Below, in pieces: positions 7,384 to 14,278 of a stretch of DNA of 32,234 nucleotides. Within the stretch, counting starts at the first letter, position 1, and each line of letters starts with the position of its first letter. Below the pieces are notes generated by a model that saw nothing but the letters and a program-made list of their open reading frames with translations, had not been told where the DNA came from and did not search any database. Source of the DNA: Armatimonadota bacterium (GTDB lineage: Bacteria > Armatimonadota > Armatimonadia > Armatimonadales > Capsulimonadaceae). Where the stretch lies: NCBI GenBank assembly GCA_025354405.1, contig JANXMY010000006.1, forward strand, positions 1-32,234, written 5' to 3'. A program made the translations under genes and the position numbers.

Positions 7384-9055
7384 TTATTGATGCCGAAATG
7401 CCGAGATTGATTTTTGCAGCACCGGCAGGGTGGCCTGGCTGTAAGGGGCCGCATTGTGGGTGGGAATTTGAAGTGTCGTTCCAGCGGCGACCGATGCGTA
7501 TTGATCGCCCTCAAAAAGTTTCCCCGTATTCTGTCCGACACCCTTCCAGTGGGCATGCGTAAAAGGCTGGCCTCCGAGCGTCATCAGCTCCAGTGGCGAG
7601 GGCGTAAAGTGGAGATGGCGGGCGCGTGCAATGCTCAGCGCCATCTGCACTTTCCACTCTGACGTGTTTTCATCTGCGATAGAGCCGCCGCCTCTCTGGC
7701 CGATCACAATCTCCAGGGTTGGCTGCGTGGCATCGCTGCGCTTTGGTCCGCTCCAAAGATAGATCGTGCCTGTGCCATCGCCCGCATCAATTCTTGTTTG
7801 GGTCAGCTGATAGCCGGTGGGCGGAATAATTCGGTATTCGCCCAGTGCGATCTCCGCCGGATTGACCGGCCTCGCACCCGCGGGAATACCGAGGGAAAGG
7901 GGCCGCCGCATCCGTACCAGGCGTGGAAACGGGGTCTTATGCGCTTGTGCCATCTGGAGCTGCTGTTGCGCCTGCAGCAGCAGTGACCGGGGCTGCTTGA
8001 CGAGTGCGGTTTTAAGATCCTCTAGAGCCGCCTTGCGATCCGGCTCCGCGCTATGCAGGAGTGCCATGGTATAAGAAGCCGTGGCGGCGGGCTTGTCCCC
8101 CTGTGCTGTGTAACAAAGGCCCATATTATAACGCACCCAGCCTTGTGCACTCTCTGCATCGAGGGCTTTCTGGTCACTCTGGATCGCCTGCGGGAATTGG
8201 CCTGCTTCGTATTGATACCAGCCCAGACTTCCCCACCAATTGCCGTTGCGGGAGCTGTTCTCCGGGCAGGAGCGGCGGGCACGATGCCAAAGCGCCACTG
8301 CCGCGGCATATGGATGACTTTTTTCGAGAAAATCCCCTTCGGCATGGTACGCATCGGGATTGTTTGGATCCAGCCGAACTCCCTGTTCAAAATCTGCCAG
8401 TGCGGCTCCGTTTTTGCCGAGTGCCGCCAGAGCCGCGCCGTGCAGGGCAATCTCTGCCGGGTACAGACCGACCCGGCTTTCGGCATTGGCCCGATTCGAA
8501 TACAGATCGGCGTCATCGCTCTTGCCATCTGGCAGAGCCAGTGCGGTCGTGTCATCCTGGATGGCTTCGTGGAACCGGCCCAGGGAATGAAGTGTCATTC
8601 CGCGCAGCAGATACCCTGCCATCAGGCGGGGGCGCAGAGCAATCATCTGGCTGTATTCTTCGTTTGCCTTGGCGAAGTCGTGTTCTTGGAAAGCAATGTT
8701 CCCGGCCCGATTGTGCTGATTAAAGGCAATATCCCCGCCCGGTCCGCGCATCCAGCTTTTGTAGCCTGCCCATCCGGCCAGGCCGAGGCAGCCCACCAGC
8801 AGGGCGGAGACCGAGAGTGCAACCCAGACCCAGGAAGGAATCGTTCGCTTTGGAGGGGGGGGCAGCGAAGTATGGCCTCGCCTCTATGGTCGCACCACCG
8901 TGTACTTTTCCGCCGGCGGTGCGACCGCGCAGGAAATCTTTCTCACTGCACGCGGGACAGACTAGAGTTCCCGCTGGCAGGATGGTCCGGCACTCAGGAT
9001 ATACGTTCAGATCCAAAGGAAGCCTCCTGGTATCTTTGCAGATGAAAATAGACAT
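7384..9055 (-). CDS. Zinc-ribbon / TM / TPR protein, reading frame broken at a C8 tract
   Basis: The uninterrupted frame from GTG 8796 to 7384 codes for 470 aa that begin in the middle of a membrane helix, contain several TPRs, and end in a domain of about 150 residues (from roughly PAEIALGEYRIIPP) that may be PsbP/DcrB-like. Upstream, another frame starting at ATG 9055 gives MSIFICKDTRR and a zinc-ribbon-like segment ending VCPACSE. The frames join if the C8 run at 8855-8862 is read as seven C: A-A-P-P then PKRTIPSWVWVALSV, which completes the helix. Zinc ribbon, linker, TM, TPR is a sensible architecture, so one gene is inferred. The ribbon also has Y-P-E-C where C-P-x-C is usual. It could be a sequencing error, a slippage-controlled gene or a decaying gene. 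Confidence 0.7.
8855..8862. repeat. G8 homopolymer at a frame break
   Basis: Eight consecutive G on the plus strand (C8 on the coding strand) lie at the point where the zinc-ribbon frame and the TM/TPR frame diverge. Seven residues would give one continuous protein. Confidence 0.9.
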
Positions 9056-9153
9056 CACTCCATAAATAGACAGCAGCCAATAATTGGAGATCGCCTGCGA
9101 GATTTCCTGCTTTTGAGCCGCGGTGCGTCTGGGGCCGGGTATGAAAAGAGCAT

Positions 9154-9182
9154 TTGAAAAGGGAAGCGGCTTATGGTATACT
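9154..9182 (+). promoter_or_regulatory. Sigma-70-type promoter for the membrane protein and sigma factor
   Basis: TTGAAA (9154-9159), a 17-base spacer and TATACT (9177-9182) form a strong promoter. Transcription should begin near 9189, leaving an 80-base leader to ATG 9270. Confidence 0.75.
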
Positions 9183-9269
9183 GAAAACAATTGAAGATTG
9201 TTACTAAATGAAGCTTGCTTTCAATGCTTACCGGTATTATTCTTGGCCGCTGTGCCGTTCCCAGATCTT

Positions 9270-9590
9270 ATGCCGATGAACAATTTCGATGCGGAACACT
9301 TGCCCTGGCGGGTTGCGGCTCTGGCGGGTCTGATAGTTGGTGGTATCAGCCTGGCTGGCGGTTCTGAGATCTGGACCTGTCTGCTCCGAGTTGGAGCCGC
9401 TTTTCTGGTGTTCGCCCTGGCCGGTCTTTTGCTGCGGGCTGTTATGCGCCTGGGTGTAGATCCACCGCCGTCCAGCCGCCCGTCAGGTCGGCACAGGGCT
9501 GAGACTGACCCGGCAGAAGCGGTAGGCGCGACTCTTTCCGGCAGTGCCGAAACAAAACCCGAAGTCCTAAATTCCGATACCTTGAAGTGA
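9270..9590 (+). CDS. Small membrane protein upstream of the sigma factor
   Basis: From ATG 9270 the protein is 106 aa. It has two hydrophobic segments (VAALAGLIVGGISLAG and LLRVGAAFLVFALAGLLLRAV) and a hydrophilic, Pro/Ser/Glu-rich tail. No family is recognised. ATG 9276 (which overlaps the stop of a 23-codon upstream frame) and TTG 9198 are alternative starts; none has a good ribosome site. The gene ends 13 bases before the sigma-factor gene and shares its promoter. An inner-membrane partner or accessory of the sigma-factor regulon is conceivable, but only position supports that. Confidence 0.6.
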   Translation: MPMNNFDAEHLPWRVAALAGLIVGGISLAGGSEIWTCLLRVGAAFLVFALAGLLLRAVMRLGVDPPPSSRPSGRHRAETDPAEAVGATLSGSAETKPEVLNSDTLK

Positions 9591-9603
9591 GACTTTAGAG
9601 CGC

Positions 9604-10395
9604 ATGATGACTACCTCCGTACCCCTGCCCGACCTTTGGACGCGCCTTAAAAAGCGTAACGACCAGAAGGCGCGGGACCAGATTATTAACCATTATGCCT
9701 ACCTCGTCAAGATTACGGCAGGCCGAGTCGTCACCAGTCTCCCCCCGAATTTGGAGCGCGACGATCTGGTCAGTGCCGGTCTGATGGGCCTCATCAAAGC
9801 CGTGGACCAGTTCGACGTCACCCGTCAGGTGAAGTTCGAGACCTACGCTATCGCGCTCATCCGCGGGGCGATTCTCGAGATGCTCCGCGAAGAAGACTGG
9901 GTCCCGCGCTCGGTCCGGGACAACGTCAAAGCTCTGGAGCGCACCTACTATCAGCTTGAAGTGAAGCTTGGTCGTCCGGCCACCGAAGAAGAAGTCGCGA
10001 CCGAAATGGGCCTGACCGAAGCCGAGCTGCTGAAGCTGCTGGTCAATACCAGCCGCGCGAACGTTCTCTCCCTCGATGATATGCTCATGGGCGGCGGTGG
10101 CAGCAGCGACGGTGAGCGTCTGCACCTGACCGATGTCCTGCAGGACGAAAACGCCAACGTCCTGAAAGATGTCGAAACCTCCGCCATGAAGACCTCCCTC
10201 GGCGTGGGGATCGACCGTCTGCCCGACCGTGAGCGCCTCGTCATCTCCCTTTACTACTACGAAGGCCTGACCTTCAAAGAGATTGGCAAAGTCCTCACCG
10301 TCTCCGAATCCCGTGTCTACCAGCTCCACACCCAGGCCGTTCTCCGCCTGCGCGGCTATCTCCAGCGCGACACTGCGCTCTTTGCCAAAGACTAA
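9604..10395 (+). CDS. FliA/WhiG-family RNA polymerase sigma factor
   Basis: The protein is a group-3 sigma-70 factor of 263 aa. Region 2 covers about residues 20-95, including LERDDLVSAGLMGLIKAVD and the core-binding and -10-recognition helices (KFETYAIALIRGAILEMLR). Region 3 follows (DNVKALERTYYQLEVKLGR and the ATEEEVATEMG helix). Region 4 is at the C-terminus with a helix-turn-helix (LTFKEIGKVLTVSESRVYQLH) for -35 contact. Such factors drive flagellar genes in many bacteria and development in Streptomyces. No flagellar gene is in the window, so the regulon is unknown. ATG 9604 is used here; ATG 9607 is equally possible. No strong Shine-Dalgarno is seen. Confidence 0.9.
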   Translation: MMTTSVPLPDLWTRLKKRNDQKARDQIINHYAYLVKITAGRVVTSLPPNLERDDLVSAGLMGLIKAVDQFDVTRQVKFETYAIALIRGAILEMLREEDWVPRSVRDNVKALERTYYQLEVKLGRPATEEEVATEMGLTEAELLKLLVNTSRANVLSLDDMLMGGGGSSDGERLHLTDVLQDENANVLKDVETSAMKTSLGVGIDRLPDRERLVISLYYYEGLTFKEIGKVLTVSESRVYQLHTQAVLRLRGYLQRDTALFAKD

Positions 10396-10472
10396 CTCCT
10401 GCCTTTATGCCCTCTTCCGCTCTCAGTCAAATTGCTGATTGGAGTCGGGAGATGGCTTTATTTTTCACTGAT

Positions 10473-10610
10473 TAGAGCTCTTGCGTCAGTACCCTGCACT
10501 GGAAGTGCAGGTCTTTTGAGGTGCGATTGTCTGCCTTCGCAGACAATCGCTTTGCAGAAGACCCGGATTAGAAATCCGGGCACGGCAAGGCGACTTATGC
10601 AAGAGGTCTA
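10473..10610. repeat. 138-bp palindromic element, copy A
   Basis: This element has imperfect terminal inverted repeats (consensus GACCTCTTGCGTAAGT; here with GAGCTC and CAGT variants). They enclose three hairpins: CCTGCACT/AGTGCAGG, GCGATTGTCTGC/GCAGACAATCGC with loop CTTC, and CCCGGATT/AATCCGGG with loop AGA. It lies between the sigma factor and the DUF2007 gene and shows no credible coding frame. The same 138-bp element occurs at 19615 and 24572 in the same orientation. Confidence 0.9.
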
Positions 10611-10635
10611 TTATATTTTTGTGGTACACTGCTCG

Positions 10636-10672
10636 AAGCCGCGGGGGTAAGTTTTGAGGTATAACGCGGCTT
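10636..10672 (+). other. 8-bp inverted repeat upstream of the DUF2007 gene
   Basis: AAGCCGCG (10636-10643) pairs perfectly with CGCGGCTT (10665-10672) across a 21-base loop. It may be a leader hairpin or a binding site. No clear promoter or T tract accompanies it. Confidence 0.35.
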
Positions 10673-10722
10673 GGGAGAGGTGATGGACTGCAGAGCCATG
10701 TGTTATTGGAAAAGAGAGTATC

Positions 10723-10995
10723 ATGAGTGAACTTGTATCAGTCGGCAATTATTCTGACCGCTTCAGTGCTGAGATCGCCCAGAGTCTTCTGGATACGGAA
10801 GGGATCGATTCCTATATCCGTGCTGACGATGCAGGCGGTATGCGTGCTTTTCAGCTGGCAGGCGCAGGCGGAGCGTGGCTGATTGTGGGGGCGCAAAATG
10901 CAGCACGCGCTTCGGAGTTACTTCAAGCCTTTATGCAGGAGCCGGGGGAAGAGCCGGGGGAAGATGACCCCGAAGCCAAATCGTTCACGGCCTAA
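10723..10995 (+). CDS. DUF2007-family putative signal-transducing protein
   Basis: The 90-aa protein fits the DUF2007 family: a short alpha/beta fold with the pattern F-x-AEIAQSLLDTEGI-x-(S/A)YI near the N-terminus and a helix (NAARASELLQAF) near the C-terminus. The family is called putative signal transducing in databases, but its role is poorly defined. The tail is acidic (repeated PGEE). A weak purine-rich AAGAGAG precedes the ATG. The gene stands alone between copy A of the palindromic element and an unknown membrane protein. Confidence 0.8.
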   Translation: MSELVSVGNYSDRFSAEIAQSLLDTEGIDSYIRADDAGGMRAFQLAGAGGAWLIVGAQNAARASELLQAFMQEPGEEPGEDDPEAKSFTA

Positions 10996-11043
10996 CAAGG
11001 CGCTGCCGCCGTGGGGTGTTTGCTTTCCTGAAGCGAAAACCTC

Positions 11044-11082
11044 CTTGCTTATCTGACTTGCTTATCTGACTTGCTTATCTGA
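11044..11082 (+). repeat. Three tandem 13-bp direct repeats
   Basis: CTTGCTTATCTGA occurs three times head to tail at 11044-11056, 11057-11069 and 11070-11082 with no mismatch. The array ends 16 bases before the next start codon. It could be an operator (iteron-like) or simple slippage. Confidence 0.9.
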
Positions 11083-11098
11083 ACTCTGTGGCTCCCCT

Positions 11099-11524
11099 AT
11101 GCTGCTTCAAAACATCATGTTCTGGTGGGCGTGTCTCGCTCTTTTGATTACCATCGTGGCAATGGGCGGAATACTCACGCGCAAAGGTGTAGACAAAGAC
11201 ACCGGCGAAACTCCTAAAGCTTTCCTTGATTTTTCCGCGGGACAACTGGAAGGTCGGGAGATGCAAAATGTTTTGACAAAGGCTTTGTCCGGAGCAAGGA
11301 CAGATGCCGAGTTTGAACAGCAATTCAAGGCCGCAATCGAGGCAGCGACAGGGTTGGAAGCGGAGACATCCTGGGCCTGGCTGGGGCGCTTCTTGATGGA
11401 ATATCGCCGGGCGAACGAGTTTGAGTCTTCCCCGCGCCAGCTGGCGCGGCGTTTTCTTGCGGACGTACCGCGCCGGTATAATCTCAAAGATATACCATCG
11501 GAACCAACAACACCTGCGGCCTAA
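11099..11524 (+). CDS. Membrane-anchored protein of unknown function (141 aa)
   Basis: A single N-terminal membrane helix (FWWACLALLITIVAMGGIL) is followed by a soluble, helical, charged domain with many A, E and R residues and a Pro/Thr-rich end. The family is not recognised. The ATG at 11099 is close behind the 13-bp tandem repeats, leaving little room for a ribosome site, and none is evident. The soluble part is predicted to face the cytoplasm from the basic residues just after the helix (TRKGVDK). Confidence 0.6.
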   Translation: MLLQNIMFWWACLALLITIVAMGGILTRKGVDKDTGETPKAFLDFSAGQLEGREMQNVLTKALSGARTDAEFEQQFKAAIEAATGLEAETSWAWLGRFLMEYRRANEFESSPRQLARRFLADVPRRYNLKDIPSEPTTPAA

Positions 11525-11534
11525 CACACTAGCG

Positions 11535-11548
11535 GATATGACCATATC
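11535..11548. other. Perfect 6-bp palindrome in the 11525-11667 gap
   Basis: GATATG-AC-CATATC lies a few bases after the 141-aa gene. It may be an operator half-site pair or chance. Nothing else of note is seen between 11525 and 11667. Confidence 0.3.
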
Positions 11549-11667
11549 AGGTAAGTCTTGCATTGCTGACTTGTTGAAAATTGATTGGCGGTTACGATTG
11601 CAAAGGAATAACAAACATGTGGGAACCGAGTGGAGCTGCTTGAGGCTATTGGCTGACGCTTAACCGA

Positions 11668-11853
11668 ATGAAGACGAAGAATAAAATACAGATACGCGAC
11701 AATAGATTCTCTGAAGTAAAGCCGGAGGACGATCTGGAAGATGAGCTGCGTCCGGAATATGATGCGACAGCCTTAAAAAATGGAGTGCGGGGGAGATATC
11801 TGGCCCCATTTGATGGCAGACTCACCGCACAGGAGGCGATTTGGCACGAGTAG
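11668..11853 (+). CDS. Small protein with PEYD...GVRG motif (antitoxin-like)
   Basis: This 61-aa hydrophilic protein is rich in D, E, K and R. It contains LRPEYDATALKNGVRGRYL, which resembles a motif seen in many short cyanobacterial and other bacterial proteins often placed next to toxin-like genes (D/E-L-x-P-E-Y-D-x(4-6)-G-V-R-G-K/R-Y). That match is from memory and is the only clue. The gene overlaps the following TTG-started gene by 13 bases, and the ribosome site of that gene is inside this one, a common layout for antitoxin-toxin pairs. The function is not demonstrated. Confidence 0.55.
   Translation: MKTKNKIQIRDNRFSEVKPEDDLEDELRPEYDATALKNGVRGRYLAPFDGRLTAQEAIWHE
11831..11836 (+). promoter_or_regulatory. 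Ribosome binding site that fixes a TTG start
   Basis: A full AGGAGG lies inside the 61-aa gene, four to five bases before TTG 11841. It makes TTG the clear start of the 230-aa protein. Confidence 0.7.
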
Positions 11854-12533
11854 GCTGGCGCGAACTTAGGGAACGATTTACCCACATCGATGCCAAATTT
11901 ATCAGCTGTGAAGTGGGATTGCCATCCCACGACGGTTTTTTTACGGTCTCGCTGTATCCCTGGTTTGAGCACCCGCTGTATCTAGCGGCACGGGACGCAG
12001 GTGAAAATTGGGGATTTGCCAATAGTTCGGGCGGTGATCGTGAAGTGACTGTCTACCCGAAGAATGTTGCTGAGTTCCTGTTGACGCGGCAGAGCACAGT
12101 CATTGACTGGGACTTTACTCAGGAATATCCTCTCCTTTGGAAATACGAAAATAGTGGATCAATTACGTGTCATTCCGCGCTGACTCTAACCCAGTGGATG
12201 GAGATTTCGGCACTGGTAAAAAGCCGGTTGACGGGCTATCATCGAGAAGGCAACGTCGCGGAATATGGAATGGAGCAAGTTCATCGCTGGGGGCATACCG
12301 CTCCATTTTCGCTAGGCAGTTTTCCGTACTCTGTGTTCAAGGTGCTTTGCCCGATTTTAGACGCCAAAAATGTTCATTATTTCGTCCCATTTGAAGCCAA
12401 ACCGAAAGATCTGCCGGTGCTGTTTTTGATTGATGGGGACGATTACATCATCGCAGAGGACTTTGAGGTGGAAGTGCCGGAGTTTACCCACAAGCCGGAA
12501 TGGTTCAAGCCTCGCGAGAATAGGCCGACCTGA
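11841..12533 (+). CDS. Protein of unknown function (230 aa), coupled to the antitoxin-like gene
   Basis: I do not recognise this protein. It is soluble, with no signal peptide or membrane helix, and is rich in aromatic residues (W, F, Y, H) throughout. Examples are VSLYPWFEHPLYLAARDAG and QEYPLLWKYENSG. The C-terminal part (VLFLIDGDDYIIAEDFEVEV) is an alpha/beta-type segment. The start is TTG with a strong AGGAGG. It overlaps the upstream 61-aa gene, and the two form a two-gene unit. It might be a toxin or an immunity/regulatory partner, but there is no motif to support a catalytic role. It is convergent with the ketosynthase gene, whose end lies 13 bases away. Confidence 0.6.
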   Translation: MARVGWRELRERFTHIDAKFISCEVGLPSHDGFFTVSLYPWFEHPLYLAARDAGENWGFANSSGGDREVTVYPKNVAEFLLTRQSTVIDWDFTQEYPLLWKYENSGSITCHSALTLTQWMEISALVKSRLTGYHREGNVAEYGMEQVHRWGHTAPFSLGSFPYSVFKVLCPILDAKNVHYFVPFEAKPKDLPVLFLIDGDDYIIAEDFEVEVPEFTHKPEWFKPRENRPT

Positions 12534-12545
12534 TAAATATCCGAT

Positions 12546-13796
12546 TCACACCCGCCCGAACACCAAACACGCATTGATTCCCCCGAAGCCGAACGAATTA
12601 GACAGCACGGCATTGACACGCGCCTTCCGGCCCGATGGCTCTGGGATGTAGTCTAGGTCGCAGGCGGGATCGAGGTTTTTGAGGTTCAGGGTGGGAGGGA
12701 GCCAGTCGTCTTCAAGGCAGAGGAGGGAGATCGCGGCTTCCCAAGCTCCGGTCGCGCCGAGGGCATGCCCATGAAAGCCTTTGGTGCCGCTGATCGGGAG
12801 TGTATGGACGCTCTCCCCGAAGACCTGTTTCAGCGCCATCGTTTCCGTGCTGTCGTTGAGGGTGGTGCTGGAGCCGTGGGCATTGACGTAGCCAATGTCC
12901 GACGGAGCGAGGCCTGATTTGCGCAGGGCGAGGCTCATGCAGCGGGCGGCCTGAACACCGTCGGGGCGGGGCTGGGTCATGTGGAAGGCGTCGTTTGTGA
13001 AAGCATGGGCCAAAATCTCGCCGTAGATGTGCGCTCCGCGGGCATGGGCATGTTCCCAAGATTCTAAAACCAGCATGACTGAGCCCTCGGCCATGACAAA
13101 GCCGTCCCGGTCGGCATCGAAGGGGCGGGAGGCCGTCTGCGGGTCGTCGTTGCGCTGGCTCATCGCCCGGATGATCGCGAACGCTCCGTAGCAGAGCGGC
13201 GAAAGGGGAGCTTCCGAGCCACCTGCCAGCATGATATCCGCGCTGCCGTCGCGAATGAGATCGACGGCGCGACCGATAGCGATCGGGGAGGCCGCGCAGG
13301 AGTCGCCATTTGCCGTAGCCGGACCGGTCACACCCAGCTCGATGGCGACGTTGCACGAGCCGGCTCCGTTGAATACGCTCAGGGCCAGCATAGGGTTGAC
13401 CCCGCGCGGACCTTCCGCCATAAACGCCGGATACTGCTCCTCAGCGAACCCCACGCCGCCAAGGGCGGTGCCGAGGCAGACACCCACGCGGTCCGTGTCT
13501 TCGATTCGCAGGTCCAGCCTCGCATCGGCGACGGCCATTTTCGAGGCGGCGACGGCAAACTGTGAAAATTTGTCGAGCCGCTTCAGCTTCTTTCCATCGA
13601 GGTAGGGGAGGGGATCGAAGCCCTGCACCTCGGCCGCCATGTGTGAGGCCAGGCGCGACGTGTCGAAGTGAGTAATGGTCCCCACGCCGGAGCGTCCTGA
13701 CCGCAAACCTGCCCGGAGTCCATCCACGCCGATGCCGATGGGAGTTATCACCCCGAGTCCCGTCACAACCACGCGCCGCGCCGATTCTATGGTCAT
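12546..13796 (-). CDS. Beta-ketoacyl-ACP synthase (FabF-like ketosynthase)
   Basis: The 416-aa protein is a full-length thiolase-fold ketosynthase. The active-site Cys is C167 in NGDSCAASPIAIG, and the two catalytic histidines are H307 (VNAHGSST) and H344 (GHALGATG). It would condense an acyl-ACP or acyl-CoA starter with malonyl-ACP. Because it sits last in an operon with a cyclase-like SRPBCC protein, an FAD oxidoreductase and a methyltransferase, rather than with fab genes, a role in a polyketide-like pathway is more likely than housekeeping fatty-acid synthesis. The nucleophile motif G-D-S-C-A-A-S differs from the T-A-C-A-T/S-G of standard FabF. Its ATG overlaps the preceding stop (ATGA). 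No chain-length factor or ACP gene is seen nearby. Confidence 0.85.
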   Translation of the reverse strand: MTIESARRVVVTGLGVITPIGIGVDGLRAGLRSGRSGVGTITHFDTSRLASHMAAEVQGFDPLPYLDGKKLKRLDKFSQFAVAASKMAVADARLDLRIEDTDRVGVCLGTALGGVGFAEEQYPAFMAEGPRGVNPMLALSVFNGAGSCNVAIELGVTGPATANGDSCAASPIAIGRAVDLIRDGSADIMLAGGSEAPLSPLCYGAFAIIRAMSQRNDDPQTASRPFDADRDGFVMAEGSVMLVLESWEHAHARGAHIYGEILAHAFTNDAFHMTQPRPDGVQAARCMSLALRKSGLAPSDIGYVNAHGSSTTLNDSTETMALKQVFGESVHTLPISGTKGFHGHALGATGAWEAAISLLCLEDDWLPPTLNLKNLDPACDLDYIPEPSGRKARVNAVLSNSFGFGGINACLVFGRV

Positions 13797-14275
13797 ACCA
13801 AGGTCTCATTTTCTACGATCTCTTTGATCGTCGCCAGGGTCCGCCCAGCAATCGCTCCGACAAACTGCCGTCCGACCATCTCCTGAGCAAACCAGCCATT
13901 GAGAAAGAGTAGGGGGTAAGTCAGGTCATGGCGGATCGTGACCCGTATGCCCCGCCCCCAGGGGTCCTTCTCCAGCGACCAGACCACCCACATTCCCGTG
14001 GCAACCCCTGCCAGGTGCTTGAAATAAATATGCCCGGTCTCCGGCTCGCAGATTTGAACGCTCCTCCAGCGCACCGGGAAGGTGATACCGGGGAGCGGGA
14101 AATCGCTGCGCACCGCCGCCATTTCGACCACTTTGCGGCATCCATCGTCGGACTGCTCAAAGACAGAGACTTCGCGGTAGTGGGGCAGAATCGTCGGCCA
14201 GTTCTGGATATCCGCCGCCAGCTGGAAGATGCGGGCCTGAGAGCCGCGAATATAGATCGTGTTTTCCGTATGCAT
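13793..14275 (-). CDS. SRPBCC (START-like) aromatase/cyclase-type protein
   Basis: This 160-aa protein has the SRPBCC pattern: an N-terminal beta strand then AADIQNWPTILPHYREVSVF (the typical D-x-x-x-W-P-x-x-x-P-x-x segment), mid-protein beta strands, and a long C-terminal helix (VGAIAGRTLATIKEIVE). Such cavity-forming proteins include polyketide cyclases/aromatases and coenzyme-Q-binding COQ10-like proteins. Gene order between an FAD oxidoreductase and a ketosynthase favours the cyclase reading, but ligand binding by a simpler hydrophobic cavity protein cannot be excluded. It starts three bases after the oxidoreductase stop and overlaps the ketosynthase start. Confidence 0.8.
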   Translation of the reverse strand: MHTENTIYIRGSQARIFQLAADIQNWPTILPHYREVSVFEQSDDGCRKVVEMAAVRSDFPLPGITFPVRWRSVQICEPETGHIYFKHLAGVATGMWVVWSLEKDPWGRGIRVTIRHDLTYPLLFLNGWFAQEMVGRQFVGAIAGRTLATIKEIVENETLV

Positions 14276-14278
14276 AAA

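Noticed and set aside
8053-9045. 330-aa plus-strand ORF across the TPR gene
   Set aside because: It is antisense to a well-supported TPR gene and its translation has no domain character.
9595-10329. 244-aa minus-strand ORF over the sigma factor
   Set aside because: Antisense shadow; the plus-strand sigma-70 regions 2, 3 and 4 are unambiguous.
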